Shown piece after piece: positions 1-5,155 of a DNA stretch of 5,155 bases. A program made the position numbers and the translations under genes. Positions within the stretch are counted from its first letter, which is position 1, and each line of letters opens with the position of its first letter. The stretch lies in assembly GCA_028682925.1 (NCBI GenBank), contig JAJRAG010000057.1, forward strand, positions 1 to 5,155, in the 5' to 3' direction. The DNA comes from Methanomassiliicoccales archaeon. GTDB lineage: Archaea > Thermoplasmatota > Thermoplasmata > Methanomassiliicoccales > JACIVX01. The notes beneath the pieces are model-generated. The model was not told where the DNA came from, ran no database searches, and saw only the letters and a list, made by a program, of their open reading frames with translations.

Positions 1-1519
1 CGTTGAGTGAGGGGACGTCTTTTCCGACGATCTTCGCGGATTTCTCAGCAATAAGAGGCAGAATCTCTTGCACGATCTCGAACTTCGCCTTTGTCTTTCC
101 CTTCGTTTCCTTCTTATTGAGGTGGGTCTTCAATCTCCTACCGCAGGCTTTCAGCCCCAATTCCACCTCCTCCTGCATCTCTGGAATGTTGGCAATGGCT
201 TCCTTTGCCTCGGATGTAAACGGTATCTTGGTCGATGCGACATGGACGAGAACGATCGCCGGACCGTATGGTATGCCCTCTCCCCCGCGCTGCTCCAACC
301 CGTATCTCCGCCAGTCCATGCGCTCGATAGCCTTTGTTATCACGCAGGCACCCTGCTGGTATAGCAGAGGGACGCGATTCGCGAAACGCAGGATCGTGAT
401 CGGCTGATCCTTAGGAAGATTCCCGCCGTACACGATACCAACCTCGATGAGGAACGGGTTTCCCTGGTAGACAGTAGGTTCCCTGGTCACGGGAGGTGCG
501 TAAAACTCCGGCCTTGATTCATCCAGTACGTTCTTCAACCCCTTTCGAATCAGAACCTCACCTATTGGGGATAGACAATCGGTCTGAGGGGCCATGATCT
601 TGACCGAGGACATTGCTGCCAGGAGTTGCTTAAACTGTTCCAGAGTGAGTTCCTGTGGCTTTTCATCCTCTGAAAGCCAGGATTTTTCGCAGATCTCCTT
701 CGCGACCCTTTCACTTATCCTGTTGAAGTCGTTCCTCAGGAACTTGGACAGCTTGTTCGCCGTCGTGACCTTCGTCATGTTCATCAGAACGCCGAGTTCG
801 ATGCCCTCTGGATGAGGTTTTATTTCTTTGGTTGGAGGAGGCATCTTGTCTGTCGCCCTTTCGAATATATACTTCTTGCCATCCGGATCGGTGAAAATGA
901 TCGTCGCGTGGGGATTGACGATGGCCGTCTCCTTCAGGTATTCAAGCACAGACTGTTTGCCGACGACATAGCGGCCATTCATGTAGAACTCGATTTTCGT
1001 GCCATGCTCCTTCTCATCCCAAATCACAAAGTCCTCTTTGAGCACATCGGGTGTGTTCTTCTTCGTGTTGACCATGATGTCCATCTTGACCGCAGCGCCG
1101 TTCTTCTCTGTCTTCGAAACGACAGTGGCAGGCTTCCCGGTCGTCATCTGTCCATACATTACAGTAGCCGAAATCCCTATGCCCTGTTGTCCCCTCGATT
1201 GCCTCAGCGAGTGGAATCTTGAACCATACAGGAGTCTGCCAAATACATTCGGGACGACCCGCGGAATGATGCCGGGGCCGTTGTCTTCGACTGTCACCAT
1301 GTATTCGTTCTGGTCGACGCGATCGATTTTCACGATGATATCTGGAGAGATGGACGCCTCCTCGCAAGCATCTAGCGAGTTGTCCACGGCCTCTTTGACT
1401 CCCATGATGAGCGATTTCGTGGCGCTGTCGAATCCCAATATCTGACGATTTCTCTCGAAGAACTCTGAGACCGATATCTCCTTCTGCTTTTTTGCCAACT
1501 GCTCAGCTATGGAAGTCAT
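1..1519 (-). CDS. top6B: DNA topoisomerase VI subunit B (ATPase subunit), C-terminus cut by window edge
   Basis: ATP-binding and transducer subunit of the type IIB topoisomerase, which works with the DNA-cleaving Top6A subunit as an A2B2 complex to relax and decatenate DNA. My reverse-strand translation gives 506 uninterrupted codons beginning MTSIAEQLAKKQKEISVSEF. The GHKL ATPase motifs are complete: N-box VKEAVDNSLDA (residues 41-51, catalytic Glu43, Mg-binding Asn47), EDNGPGI (78-84), and the glycine-rich lid SRGQQGIG (108-115). The archaeal signature around 226-242 (MPPPTKEIKPHPEGIEL) leads into the H2TH region. The transducer domain follows to about residue 470, with Lys431 in STKIPFTSEAKE as the likely switch lysine that contacts the ATP gamma-phosphate. 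Only the extreme C-terminus is missing; family members are about 530-620 residues. The start is fixed because an in-frame TGA lies four codons upstream (1529-1531). Top6A often lies next to Top6B in euryarchaea and may lie beyond the left edge; that cannot be seen here. Confidence 0.97.
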   Translation of the reverse strand, partial: MTSIAEQLAKKQKEISVSEFFERNRQILGFDSATKSLIMGVKEAVDNSLDACEEASISPDIIVKIDRVDQNEYMVTVEDNGPGIIPRVVPNVFGRLLYGSRFHSLRQSRGQQGIGISATVMYGQMTTGKPATVVSKTEKNGAAVKMDIMVNTKKNTPDVLKEDFVIWDEKEHGTKIEFYMNGRYVVGKQSVLEYLKETAIVNPHATIIFTDPDGKKYIFERATDKMPPPTKEIKPHPEGIELGVLMNMTKVTTANKLSKFLRNDFNRISERVAKEICEKSWLSEDEKPQELTLEQFKQLLAAMSSVKIMAPQTDCLSPIGEVLIRKGLKNVLDESRPEFYAPPVTREPTVYQGNPFLIEVGIVYGGNLPKDQPITILRFANRVPLLYQQGACVITKAIERMDWRRYGLEQRGGEGIPYGPAIVLVHVASTKIPFTSEAKEAIANIPEMQEEVELGLKACGRRLKTHLNKKETKGKTKAKFEIVQEILPLIAEKSAKIVGKDVPSLN

Positions 1520-1568
1520 AACAACATCTCAGCAAACGCTCGGTTCGACTGGGTGCATCCCGAAGGCG

Positions 1569-1592
1569 ATATTTACTGTGGCGTAGATAAAG
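1569..1592 (-). promoter_or_regulatory. Candidate TATA elements for the topoisomerase VI B gene
   Basis: Two AT-rich elements read on the minus strand in the 97-bp gap between the membrane-protein gene and top6B: AGTAAATAT (1577 down to 1569) and CTTTATCTA (1592 down to 1584). Using the usual archaeal TATA-to-start distance of about 25 nt, transcripts would begin near 1547 or 1562, leaving leaders of roughly 28 or 43 nt. This would let top6B be transcribed independently, although read-through from the upstream gene is possible since I see no clear T-rich terminator in the gap. No strong Shine-Dalgarno site precedes the start; GAGAT at 1531-1527 is only a partial match. Confidence 0.4.
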
Positions 1593-1616
1593 ATTGCCGA
1601 GAGGCGACCAGAACTA

Positions 1617-2630
1617 TCAGTTCTCGAACTCCTTGCCGCAGTTCCAGCACTTCTTGTCGGACTCTTTGACCTTCGCGCCGCACTCAGTGCAGATCAGTTC
1701 GTTTTCTTCCTCGAAAGGTTCCCCGCATTGCGGGCATTTCTTCGCGTCGGTCGGAACCTCCGCGCCACACTCCGAGCATACCAGTTTCTCCACCGTTTTT
1801 TTCTTTTCTTCGGTCTTGGTCTCCCTGCCCTTCTGCGGCTTTGTGACCGGTTTGGTCTTCTTGTCCTCTCCCAGCTTCTTTCTGAGCTCCTCTGAGCGTT
1901 TCCTCGAGCTGTCCATCCACCAGGTCAGCGCGAGGATCATATAGAACAGAGTGGCGACCTCCAACCAAACGGCCATCATCCTAGTGTATAACAGCTGTTG
2001 GAAAAGGACCTCATCAGAGACCGATAGTGGGCCAATCGCCCAGGTCGAAGTCCTCACATAATTGGAGCCACTCTTCGCAACAAAGTGATATTGATATATG
2101 CCCTCAGGGAGGGTTTTGTTGAACACAAAGATGTATCCGCTTGGGGTCGGACGAAGGTGGTTCATTGTCACATTAATGTCATCGACATTACCTGGCCAAG
2201 CATTTGTGATATTGACCCAAACGCTACCGCTGCCATTATCTCCAACAAACACTACTGAGAAGGTGTAAACCGTAGATGGACTGGCTTGATACGGACTTAC
2301 TGTACCATTTATGAGGATGTTATTGTCAGAGCTTATTGTCGACCCCTCAAGATTCTTGAACGCATAGAAGCTGGATAGAGTGAATACCAGTCCCAGGAAC
2401 AAAAACAGCCCAACACCGAACACTGCCAATTTCTTTCTGTTCTTCATTCCGAAGTAGTACGGTATGGCGTAGGCCAGAATCGCAATCAGGATCAGTGAAA
2501 AGCACTCGTACCAGAGAAAAACGACTAGCAGCGTGGCAATGAGGACTGTGATCACGAGTCCAATGGGAATCGCATATTTCTTTTTCCTGAAGTCTTCGAA
2601 CATCTTCTTGAGATTCCCAGCGGGCGCCAT
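1617..2630 (-). CDS. Four-helix membrane protein with extracytoplasmic beta domain and two C-terminal zinc ribbons
   Basis: I do not recognise a named family. The 337-residue protein has a basic N-terminus (FRKKK), then hydrophobic helices at about 19-40, 42-61 and 67-90. An outer domain of about 120 residues (91-210) follows, then a fourth helix at 217-238, a very basic, Lys/Glu-rich linker (241-281), and two zinc ribbons at 285-302 and 314-331. Each ribbon is CxxC-x10-CxxC (C285/288/299/302 and C314/317/328/331). Positive charges at the N-terminus, at 63-67 (KNRKK) and at 243-252 put both termini in the cytoplasm. The outer domain has four N-glycosylation sequons (N108, N140, N153, N171) and a beta-rich pattern ending in GIYQYHFVAKSG and a GP motif, resembling Ig-like/E-set surface domains; this fold is an inference. 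Its role could be sensing outside conditions and relaying them to a protein or nucleic-acid partner through the ribbons, but nothing proves that. The start is supported by the TATA spacing and by an in-frame TAA at 2655-2657. Confidence 0.85.
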   Translation of the reverse strand: MAPAGNLKKMFEDFRKKKYAIPIGLVITVLIATLLVVFLWYECFSLILIAILAYAIPYYFGMKNRKKLAVFGVGLFLFLGLVFTLSSFYAFKNLEGSTISSDNNILINGTVSPYQASPSTVYTFSVVFVGDNGSGSVWVNITNAWPGNVDDINVTMNHLRPTPSGYIFVFNKTLPEGIYQYHFVAKSGSNYVRTSTWAIGPLSVSDEVLFQQLLYTRMMAVWLEVATLFYMILALTWWMDSSRKRSEELRKKLGEDKKTKPVTKPQKGRETKTEEKKKTVEKLVCSECGAEVPTDAKKCPQCGEPFEEENELICTECGAKVKESDKKCWNCGKEFEN

Positions 2631-2653
2631 CGAAACCCGATATCTCTGGCGTG

Positions 2654-2667
2654 TTTAAATCTTTTCA
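2654..2667 (-). promoter_or_regulatory. TATA box and possible BRE for the membrane zinc-ribbon gene, leaderless spacing
   Basis: On the minus strand the sequence reads GAAAAG followed by ATTTAAA (2660 down to 2654), a good archaeal BRE/TATA arrangement. The centre of the TATA box is about 27 nt from the ATG at 2630, so transcription should start at or within a few bases of the start codon. That predicts a leaderless mRNA and agrees with the lack of a ribosome binding site before the ATG. Confidence 0.6.
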
Positions 2668-2682
2668 TGAGCTGTTCGGCGA

Positions 2683-2710
2683 GTCATAGCCCAGTGCATA
2701 TGGCTATGAC
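2683..2710. promoter_or_regulatory. Operator-like perfect inverted repeat in the divergent promoter region
   Basis: GTCATAGCC (2683-2691) and GGCTATGAC (2702-2710) are exact reverse complements with a 10-bp spacer, whose centre is itself the palindrome TGCA (2695-2698) on the same axis. The element lies upstream of both predicted TATA boxes (minus strand 2654-2660, plus strand 2728-2737), so it should not be in either transcript. A DNA-level binding site for a dimeric regulator is therefore more likely than an RNA hairpin or terminator. Its position would let it act on both the membrane-protein gene and the carbamate kinase/GTPase unit. The regulator is not identifiable from this window. Confidence 0.6.
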
Positions 2711-2727
2711 ACGTTTCGTCGACAAGG

Positions 2728-2737
2728 ATTAAATACT
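2728..2737 (+). promoter_or_regulatory. TATA box for the carbamate kinase/GTPase unit
   Basis: ATTAAATACT at 2728-2737 is a good archaeal TATA match. A start site about 25 nt downstream of its centre would be near 2757. This is downstream of the ATG at 2744 and upstream of the ATG at 2777, so it bears on the choice of start codon for carbamate kinase. Confidence 0.55.
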
Positions 2738-2768
2738 AGTGACATGGATGCAAAGGTTTCCAGGTATC

Positions 2769-2774
2769 GTGATC
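2769..2774 (+). promoter_or_regulatory. Ribosome binding site supporting the 2777 start of carbamate kinase
   Basis: GTGATC lies 2 nt before the ATG at 2777. It can pair with the AUCAC part of the archaeal 16S rRNA tail (AUCACCUCC), in the register where the missing GGAG portion would sit further upstream. The same GTGATC core occurs before the PLP enzyme at 4954-4959. Confidence 0.45.
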
Positions 2775-2776
2775 GG

Positions 2777-3727
2777 ATGAAAACCGCGGTCGTCGCAATT
2801 GGCGGAAATGCCATTCTCATGGCGGGTGAGGAGGCAACTCTCGAGAACCAAATGGCGAATCTGCGAAGGACCTGCGCCTACCTGGCAAGAATGATAAAGA
2901 ATGGATATGACATGGTCCTGACACATGGCAACGGACCGCAAGTGGGTAACGTGCTTCTTCAAAACGAGCTTTGCCGGTACGATGTGCCCGCAATGCCCCT
3001 TGAGGTCTGCGTGGCGGAATCGCAGGGACAGATGGGCTACATGATCCAGCAGGCAATGACCGAAGCTGTCAGAAGCGAAGGTTTGGCCAAGGTCGTCACA
3101 TGCGTCTTGACAAGGGTGATTGTCGACTCGAACGATCCTGCCTTCGATTGTCCGACAAAGCCCATCGGACCCTACTACTCCGAGGAGGAGGCGATCGAGC
3201 TCAGAGAGACGAAAGGGTGGACACTTGTGGAGGATTTGAGAAGGGGTGGCTATAGGAGAGTCGTCCCTTCTCCAGAACCAGTGGCGATCGTCGAGAAGAG
3301 CGCGATAAGACGGCTGGTCTTCGGTGGGGAATTCCAACCTGAGATCGTAATAGCCGCTGGTGGGGGAGGAATTCCTGTCTTGGTCGAGAATGGTGTATAC
3401 AAGGGAGTCGAGGCCGTAGTCGATAAGGACCTGGCGGCTTGCGTTCTCGCGTGTGATATCCAAGAAAAGCTGCTTATCTTGCTTACCGATGTGGACTACG
3501 TCTACCTGAACTACGGGACTGAGAATGCGATACCTCTGCACAATCCGACCACTGAAGATCTGGAACGCTTTGAGAGCGAAGGCCATTTCCCACCGGGGAC
3601 GATGGGTCCGAAGATCAAAGCGGCCGTGAGATTCCTGCGCCACGGGGGAGAGAGAGTCATAATAACCTCTCCAGGCCTCCTTGAGAATGCTCTTGACGGT
3701 AGAGCCGGGACTCAGATTATACGATAG
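2777..3727 (+). CDS. arcC: Carbamate kinase
   Basis: Amino-acid-kinase-family enzyme of the cytoplasm that interconverts carbamate plus ATP and carbamoyl phosphate plus ADP. With the start at 2777 the protein is 316 residues, normal for the family (about 310-317). Motifs in order: MKTAVVAIGGNAI (1-13, phosphate-binding glycines), HGNGPQVG (50-57), ESQGQMGYMIQQAM (81-94), CPTKPIGPYY (125-134, with Lys128), RRVVPSPEP (160-168), AAGGGGIP (193-200), EAVVDKDLAA (212-221), LTDVDYVYLNY (236-246) and GTMGPKIKAAVRF (274-286). All family landmarks are present, so it should be active. An in-frame ATG at 2744 would add 11 residues (MDAKVSRYRDR), but the TATA box at 2728-2737 is too close to that ATG, and family N-termini begin just before the GGNA motif. 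No arginine deiminase or ornithine carbamoyltransferase is visible nearby, so the direction of the reaction (ATP formation or carbamoyl phosphate supply) is unknown. The next gene starts 2 nt after its stop. Confidence 0.95.
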   Translation: MKTAVVAIGGNAILMAGEEATLENQMANLRRTCAYLARMIKNGYDMVLTHGNGPQVGNVLLQNELCRYDVPAMPLEVCVAESQGQMGYMIQQAMTEAVRSEGLAKVVTCVLTRVIVDSNDPAFDCPTKPIGPYYSEEEAIELRETKGWTLVEDLRRGGYRRVVPSPEPVAIVEKSAIRRLVFGGEFQPEIVIAAGGGGIPVLVENGVYKGVEAVVDKDLAACVLACDIQEKLLILLTDVDYVYLNYGTENAIPLHNPTTEDLERFESEGHFPPGTMGPKIKAAVRFLRHGGERVIITSPGLLENALDGRAGTQIIR

Positions 3728-3729
3728 GG

Positions 3730-4854
3730 ATGGAACAAATGTCGCTGACCATCGAAGAGCAGATCAAGGCCATCGAGGAAGAGATCTCGTCCACTGACTA
3801 TAACAAGGCAACCCAGATGCACATTGGAAGACTGAAGGCCAAGTTGGCCAGACTAAAGGGCGAATTGGAGAAGCGAAGATTGAAGGGGGCTCCTGGCAAG
3901 GGTTACAGCATCAAGAAATCTGGCAACGCGACCGTTGCACTTGTCGGCTTCCCTAGCGTCGGCAAGTCAACCCTTCTGAACAAGCTTACAGGGGCCAACA
4001 GCCAGGTAGCCGAGTATCGCTTCACGACCGTCGATGTGGTCCCGGGAATAATGTACGAGGAAAGCGCAAAGATCCAGGTTCTTGACCTGCCGGGCTTGAT
4101 AAAGGACGCTTCGAAGGGCAAGGGTAGGGGGAGGGAGGTGCTCTCAGTCGTGCGTTCGGCAGACATGATTCTCTTGATGCTGGACGTTTTTGAGACCAAC
4201 ATAGATGTGCTCACGAGAGAGCTCGAGGTCGCAGGCATCCGTCTGAACCAAGGACCGCCAGATGTAGTCATTACCAAGACCGAGAAAGGAGGAATCAACA
4301 TAAAGGCGACGGTCGAGCTCACGGAAATTGATGAGGAAATGGCCGAGGCCGTAGTTTCCGAATATGGTCACATAAACGCTGATGTCGTGATCAGGCAGGA
4401 TGTGACCGAAGATCAGCTGATCGATGCTCTAGCTGGAAACCGAGTCTACATGAAAGCAATTGCTGTGGTGAACAAGATCGATTTGGCAGAGAAGGAAAGG
4501 CTCAGTGCGATCAAGAGAAGCCTTCGCGGCTTTTCGTCCGTGTTTATCTCTGCGGAGAAGGACGTAGGCCTTGAGGATCTGAGAAAGGCGATATTCGACA
4601 AGCTGGATTTAATAAGGGTGTACATGAAACCCCAGGGTGCTGAAGCGGATCTGAAGGAGCCTTTGGTGATCCGTAATGGTAGCACCGTCGAGGACGTCTG
4701 CAATCAGATTCACCGCACCTTTCGTCGGAGCTTCCGCTATGCATTGATCTGGGGCAGGAGTGCAAAGTTCCCTGGGCAAATGGTAGGACTGGAACACGTG
4801 CTCTCGGATGGTGATGTGTTGTCGATAATCGTTAGCCGTGGTCGCGCTATCTGA
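3730..4854 (+). CDS. DRG-family GTP-binding protein (Obg superfamily) with C-terminal TGS domain
   Basis: Archaeal counterpart of eukaryotic DRG/Rbg GTPases, which bind ribosomes and are linked to translation. The 374 residues include the DRG N-terminal signature (YNKATQMHIGRLKAKLARLK, 24-43). The G domain follows: G1 GFPSVGKS (73-80), the G2 region YRFTT (96-100), G3 DLPGLI (119-124), the glycine/basic stretch KGKGRGRE (129-136) typical of DRG, G4 NKID (248-251) and G5 SAEK (274-277). An inserted helical segment interrupts the G domain at about 155-240. A TGS domain occupies about 295-372 (YMKPQG...DVLSIIVSRGRA). Length is usual for the family, and all GTPase motifs are intact. It follows carbamate kinase by 2 nt and shares its strand, so co-transcription is likely. 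The start could instead be the ATG at 3739 (MSLTIEEQIKAIEEEI), which fits typical family N-termini slightly better and has GGGATGG at 3727-3733 upstream; the difference is three residues. Confidence 0.95.
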   Translation: MEQMSLTIEEQIKAIEEEISSTDYNKATQMHIGRLKAKLARLKGELEKRRLKGAPGKGYSIKKSGNATVALVGFPSVGKSTLLNKLTGANSQVAEYRFTTVDVVPGIMYEESAKIQVLDLPGLIKDASKGKGRGREVLSVVRSADMILLMLDVFETNIDVLTRELEVAGIRLNQGPPDVVITKTEKGGINIKATVELTEIDEEMAEAVVSEYGHINADVVIRQDVTEDQLIDALAGNRVYMKAIAVVNKIDLAEKERLSAIKRSLRGFSSVFISAEKDVGLEDLRKAIFDKLDLIRVYMKPQGAEADLKEPLVIRNGSTVEDVCNQIHRTFRRSFRYALIWGRSAKFPGQMVGLEHVLSDGDVLSIIVSRGRAI

Positions 4855-4873
4855 TTGTCCGACCACAGGCTTT

Positions 4874-4894
4874 GCATATGACAAATTAGATAAG
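4874..4894 (+). promoter_or_regulatory. Weak candidate promoter for the PLP enzyme gene
   Basis: The 109-nt gap after the GTPase holds AT-rich stretches GCATATG (4874-4880) and AAATTAGATAAG (4883-4894). Either could act as a TATA element, giving a leader of about 50-65 nt before the ATG at 4964. Neither is a clean match. The long gap, compared with the 2-nt gap before the GTPase, suggests a separate transcription unit. No riboswitch fold was recognisable in the leader. Confidence 0.3.
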
Positions 4895-4952
4895 CGCTCC
4901 AATCGACTTCAAGGATGCAAGTCCGCATATCGTCATTTGGCGATTGTCGGGT

Positions 4953-4959
4953 GGTGATC
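4953..4959 (+). promoter_or_regulatory. Strong ribosome binding site of the PLP enzyme
   Basis: GGTGATC lies 4 nt before the ATG at 4964 and is fully complementary to GAUCACC in the archaeal 16S rRNA 3' tail. It includes an in-frame TGA (4955-4957) that rules out any upstream start, and it favours 4964 over the ATG at 4982. Confidence 0.65.
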
Positions 4960-4963
4960 GAGA

Positions 4964-5155
4964 ATGAGAAAATACAAAGGTATGTCAACGGCCGCAGTGC
5001 ACTCCGGGGAGTGGAAGGACGAGCAATTCGGATCGGTCAACGTTCCGATATTCCAGACATCCACCTTCTACTTCCCGACGACGGATCCGAAGACATGGGA
5101 AGGGCAGGTGCCGGACGGGTCCTACATCTACACGAGGTACGGCAATCCGACCATC
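4964..5155 (+). CDS. PLP-dependent Cys/Met-metabolism enzyme (cystathionine gamma-synthase/lyase family), N-terminal part only
   Basis: Only the first 64 codons lie in the window; the full family length is about 380-430 residues. The N-terminus reads MRKYKGMSTAAVHSGEW, then VPIFQTSTFYFP (27-38) and YTRYGNPTI (56-64). AVHSG, the P-I-x-x-(T/S)-S-T-F motif and Y-x-R-x-x-NPT are hallmarks of the MetB/MetC/MetY fold-type I enzymes. Tyr56 and Arg58 would bind the PLP phosphate of the neighbouring subunit. Members catalyse gamma-replacement, beta- or gamma-elimination on cystathionine, methionine or O-acylated homoserine. The catalytic lysine and specificity residues lie beyond the edge, so cystathionine gamma-synthase, cystathionine lyase, methionine gamma-lyase and O-acetylhomoserine sulfhydrylase cannot be told apart. 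The start at 4964 is chosen for the GGTGATC site; 4982 (MSTAAVHSG) is the alternative. Confidence 0.9.
   Translation, partial: MRKYKGMSTAAVHSGEWKDEQFGSVNVPIFQTSTFYFPTTDPKTWEGQVPDGSYIYTRYGNPTI

Noticed and set aside
1014..1367. Minus-strand frame inside top6B that could suggest a frameshift
   Set aside because: The true top6B frame reads straight through this stretch (GSRFHSLRQSRGQQGIG and onward) to the window edge, so this is only a shifted reading of the same DNA.
3..1445. Several plus-strand frames of 73-148 codons across the left part of the window
   Set aside because: All are antisense to the continuous 506-codon topoisomerase VI B frame, show no known domain, and lack promoters or ribosome binding sites.
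1549..1564. Possible short hairpin around GGGTGCATCCC upstream of top6B
   Set aside because: Only three G-C pairs flank the TGCAT loop, with no T-run after it; too weak to call a terminator or operator.
1684..1968. Second minus-strand frame within the membrane-protein gene
   Set aside because: It is a frame-shifted reading of the Lys/Glu-rich linker and zinc ribbons; the main frame has clear domain structure and a promoter.
2729..3643. A 304-codon open frame on the minus strand, opposite carbamate kinase
   Set aside because: It is almost entirely antisense to a gene with every carbamate kinase motif intact. Its translation is rich in His, Arg and Cys without recognisable domains, as expected for a shadow frame. 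Its promoter side has no support.
3903..4988. Minus-strand frames of 73-139 codons opposite the DRG GTPase and its downstream gap
   Set aside because: They overlap a complete GTPase with intact G1-G5 motifs, have low-complexity Ser/Thr/Leu-rich translations, and have no supporting signals.

Overview
The window is archaeal, most likely from a euryarchaeon. This rests on four points: a DNA topoisomerase VI B subunit, a DRG-type (Obg/TGS) GTPase, AT-rich TATA-like boxes at archaeal spacing from the start codons, and ribosome binding sites of the extended GGTGATC type. Affinity to Thermoplasmata-like lineages (those that keep Topo VI) is a guess, based mainly on the membrane protein with a zinc-ribbon tail. 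Base composition looks moderate and even across the genes. I saw no mobile element, CRISPR array, tRNA or rRNA.

Layout. Positions 1-1519 (minus strand) hold topoisomerase VI subunit B, open at the left edge; the reading frame is intact for 506 codons. Upstream of it, also on the minus strand, 1617-2630 encodes a four-helix membrane protein with an extracytoplasmic domain and two cytoplasmic zinc ribbons. A 146-bp divergent region (2631-2776) follows. It carries a TATA box for each direction and, between them, a perfect 9-bp inverted repeat that looks like an operator. On the plus strand, carbamate kinase (2777-3727) and a DRG-family GTPase (3730-4854) are separated by 2 nt and look like one transcription unit. 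After a 109-nt gap with a strong ribosome binding site, a PLP-dependent Cys/Met-metabolism enzyme begins at 4964 and runs off the right edge.

The genes do not form an obvious single pathway. Topo VI handles DNA topology, the DRG GTPase is linked to translation, carbamate kinase interconverts carbamoyl phosphate and ATP, and the PLP enzyme belongs to sulfur amino acid metabolism. The least explained parts are the membrane zinc-ribbon protein and the operator-like dyad that could control it together with the carbamate kinase/GTPase unit. I see no convincing evidence for a wholly new multi-gene system. There is no gene-free stretch longer than about 150 bases.
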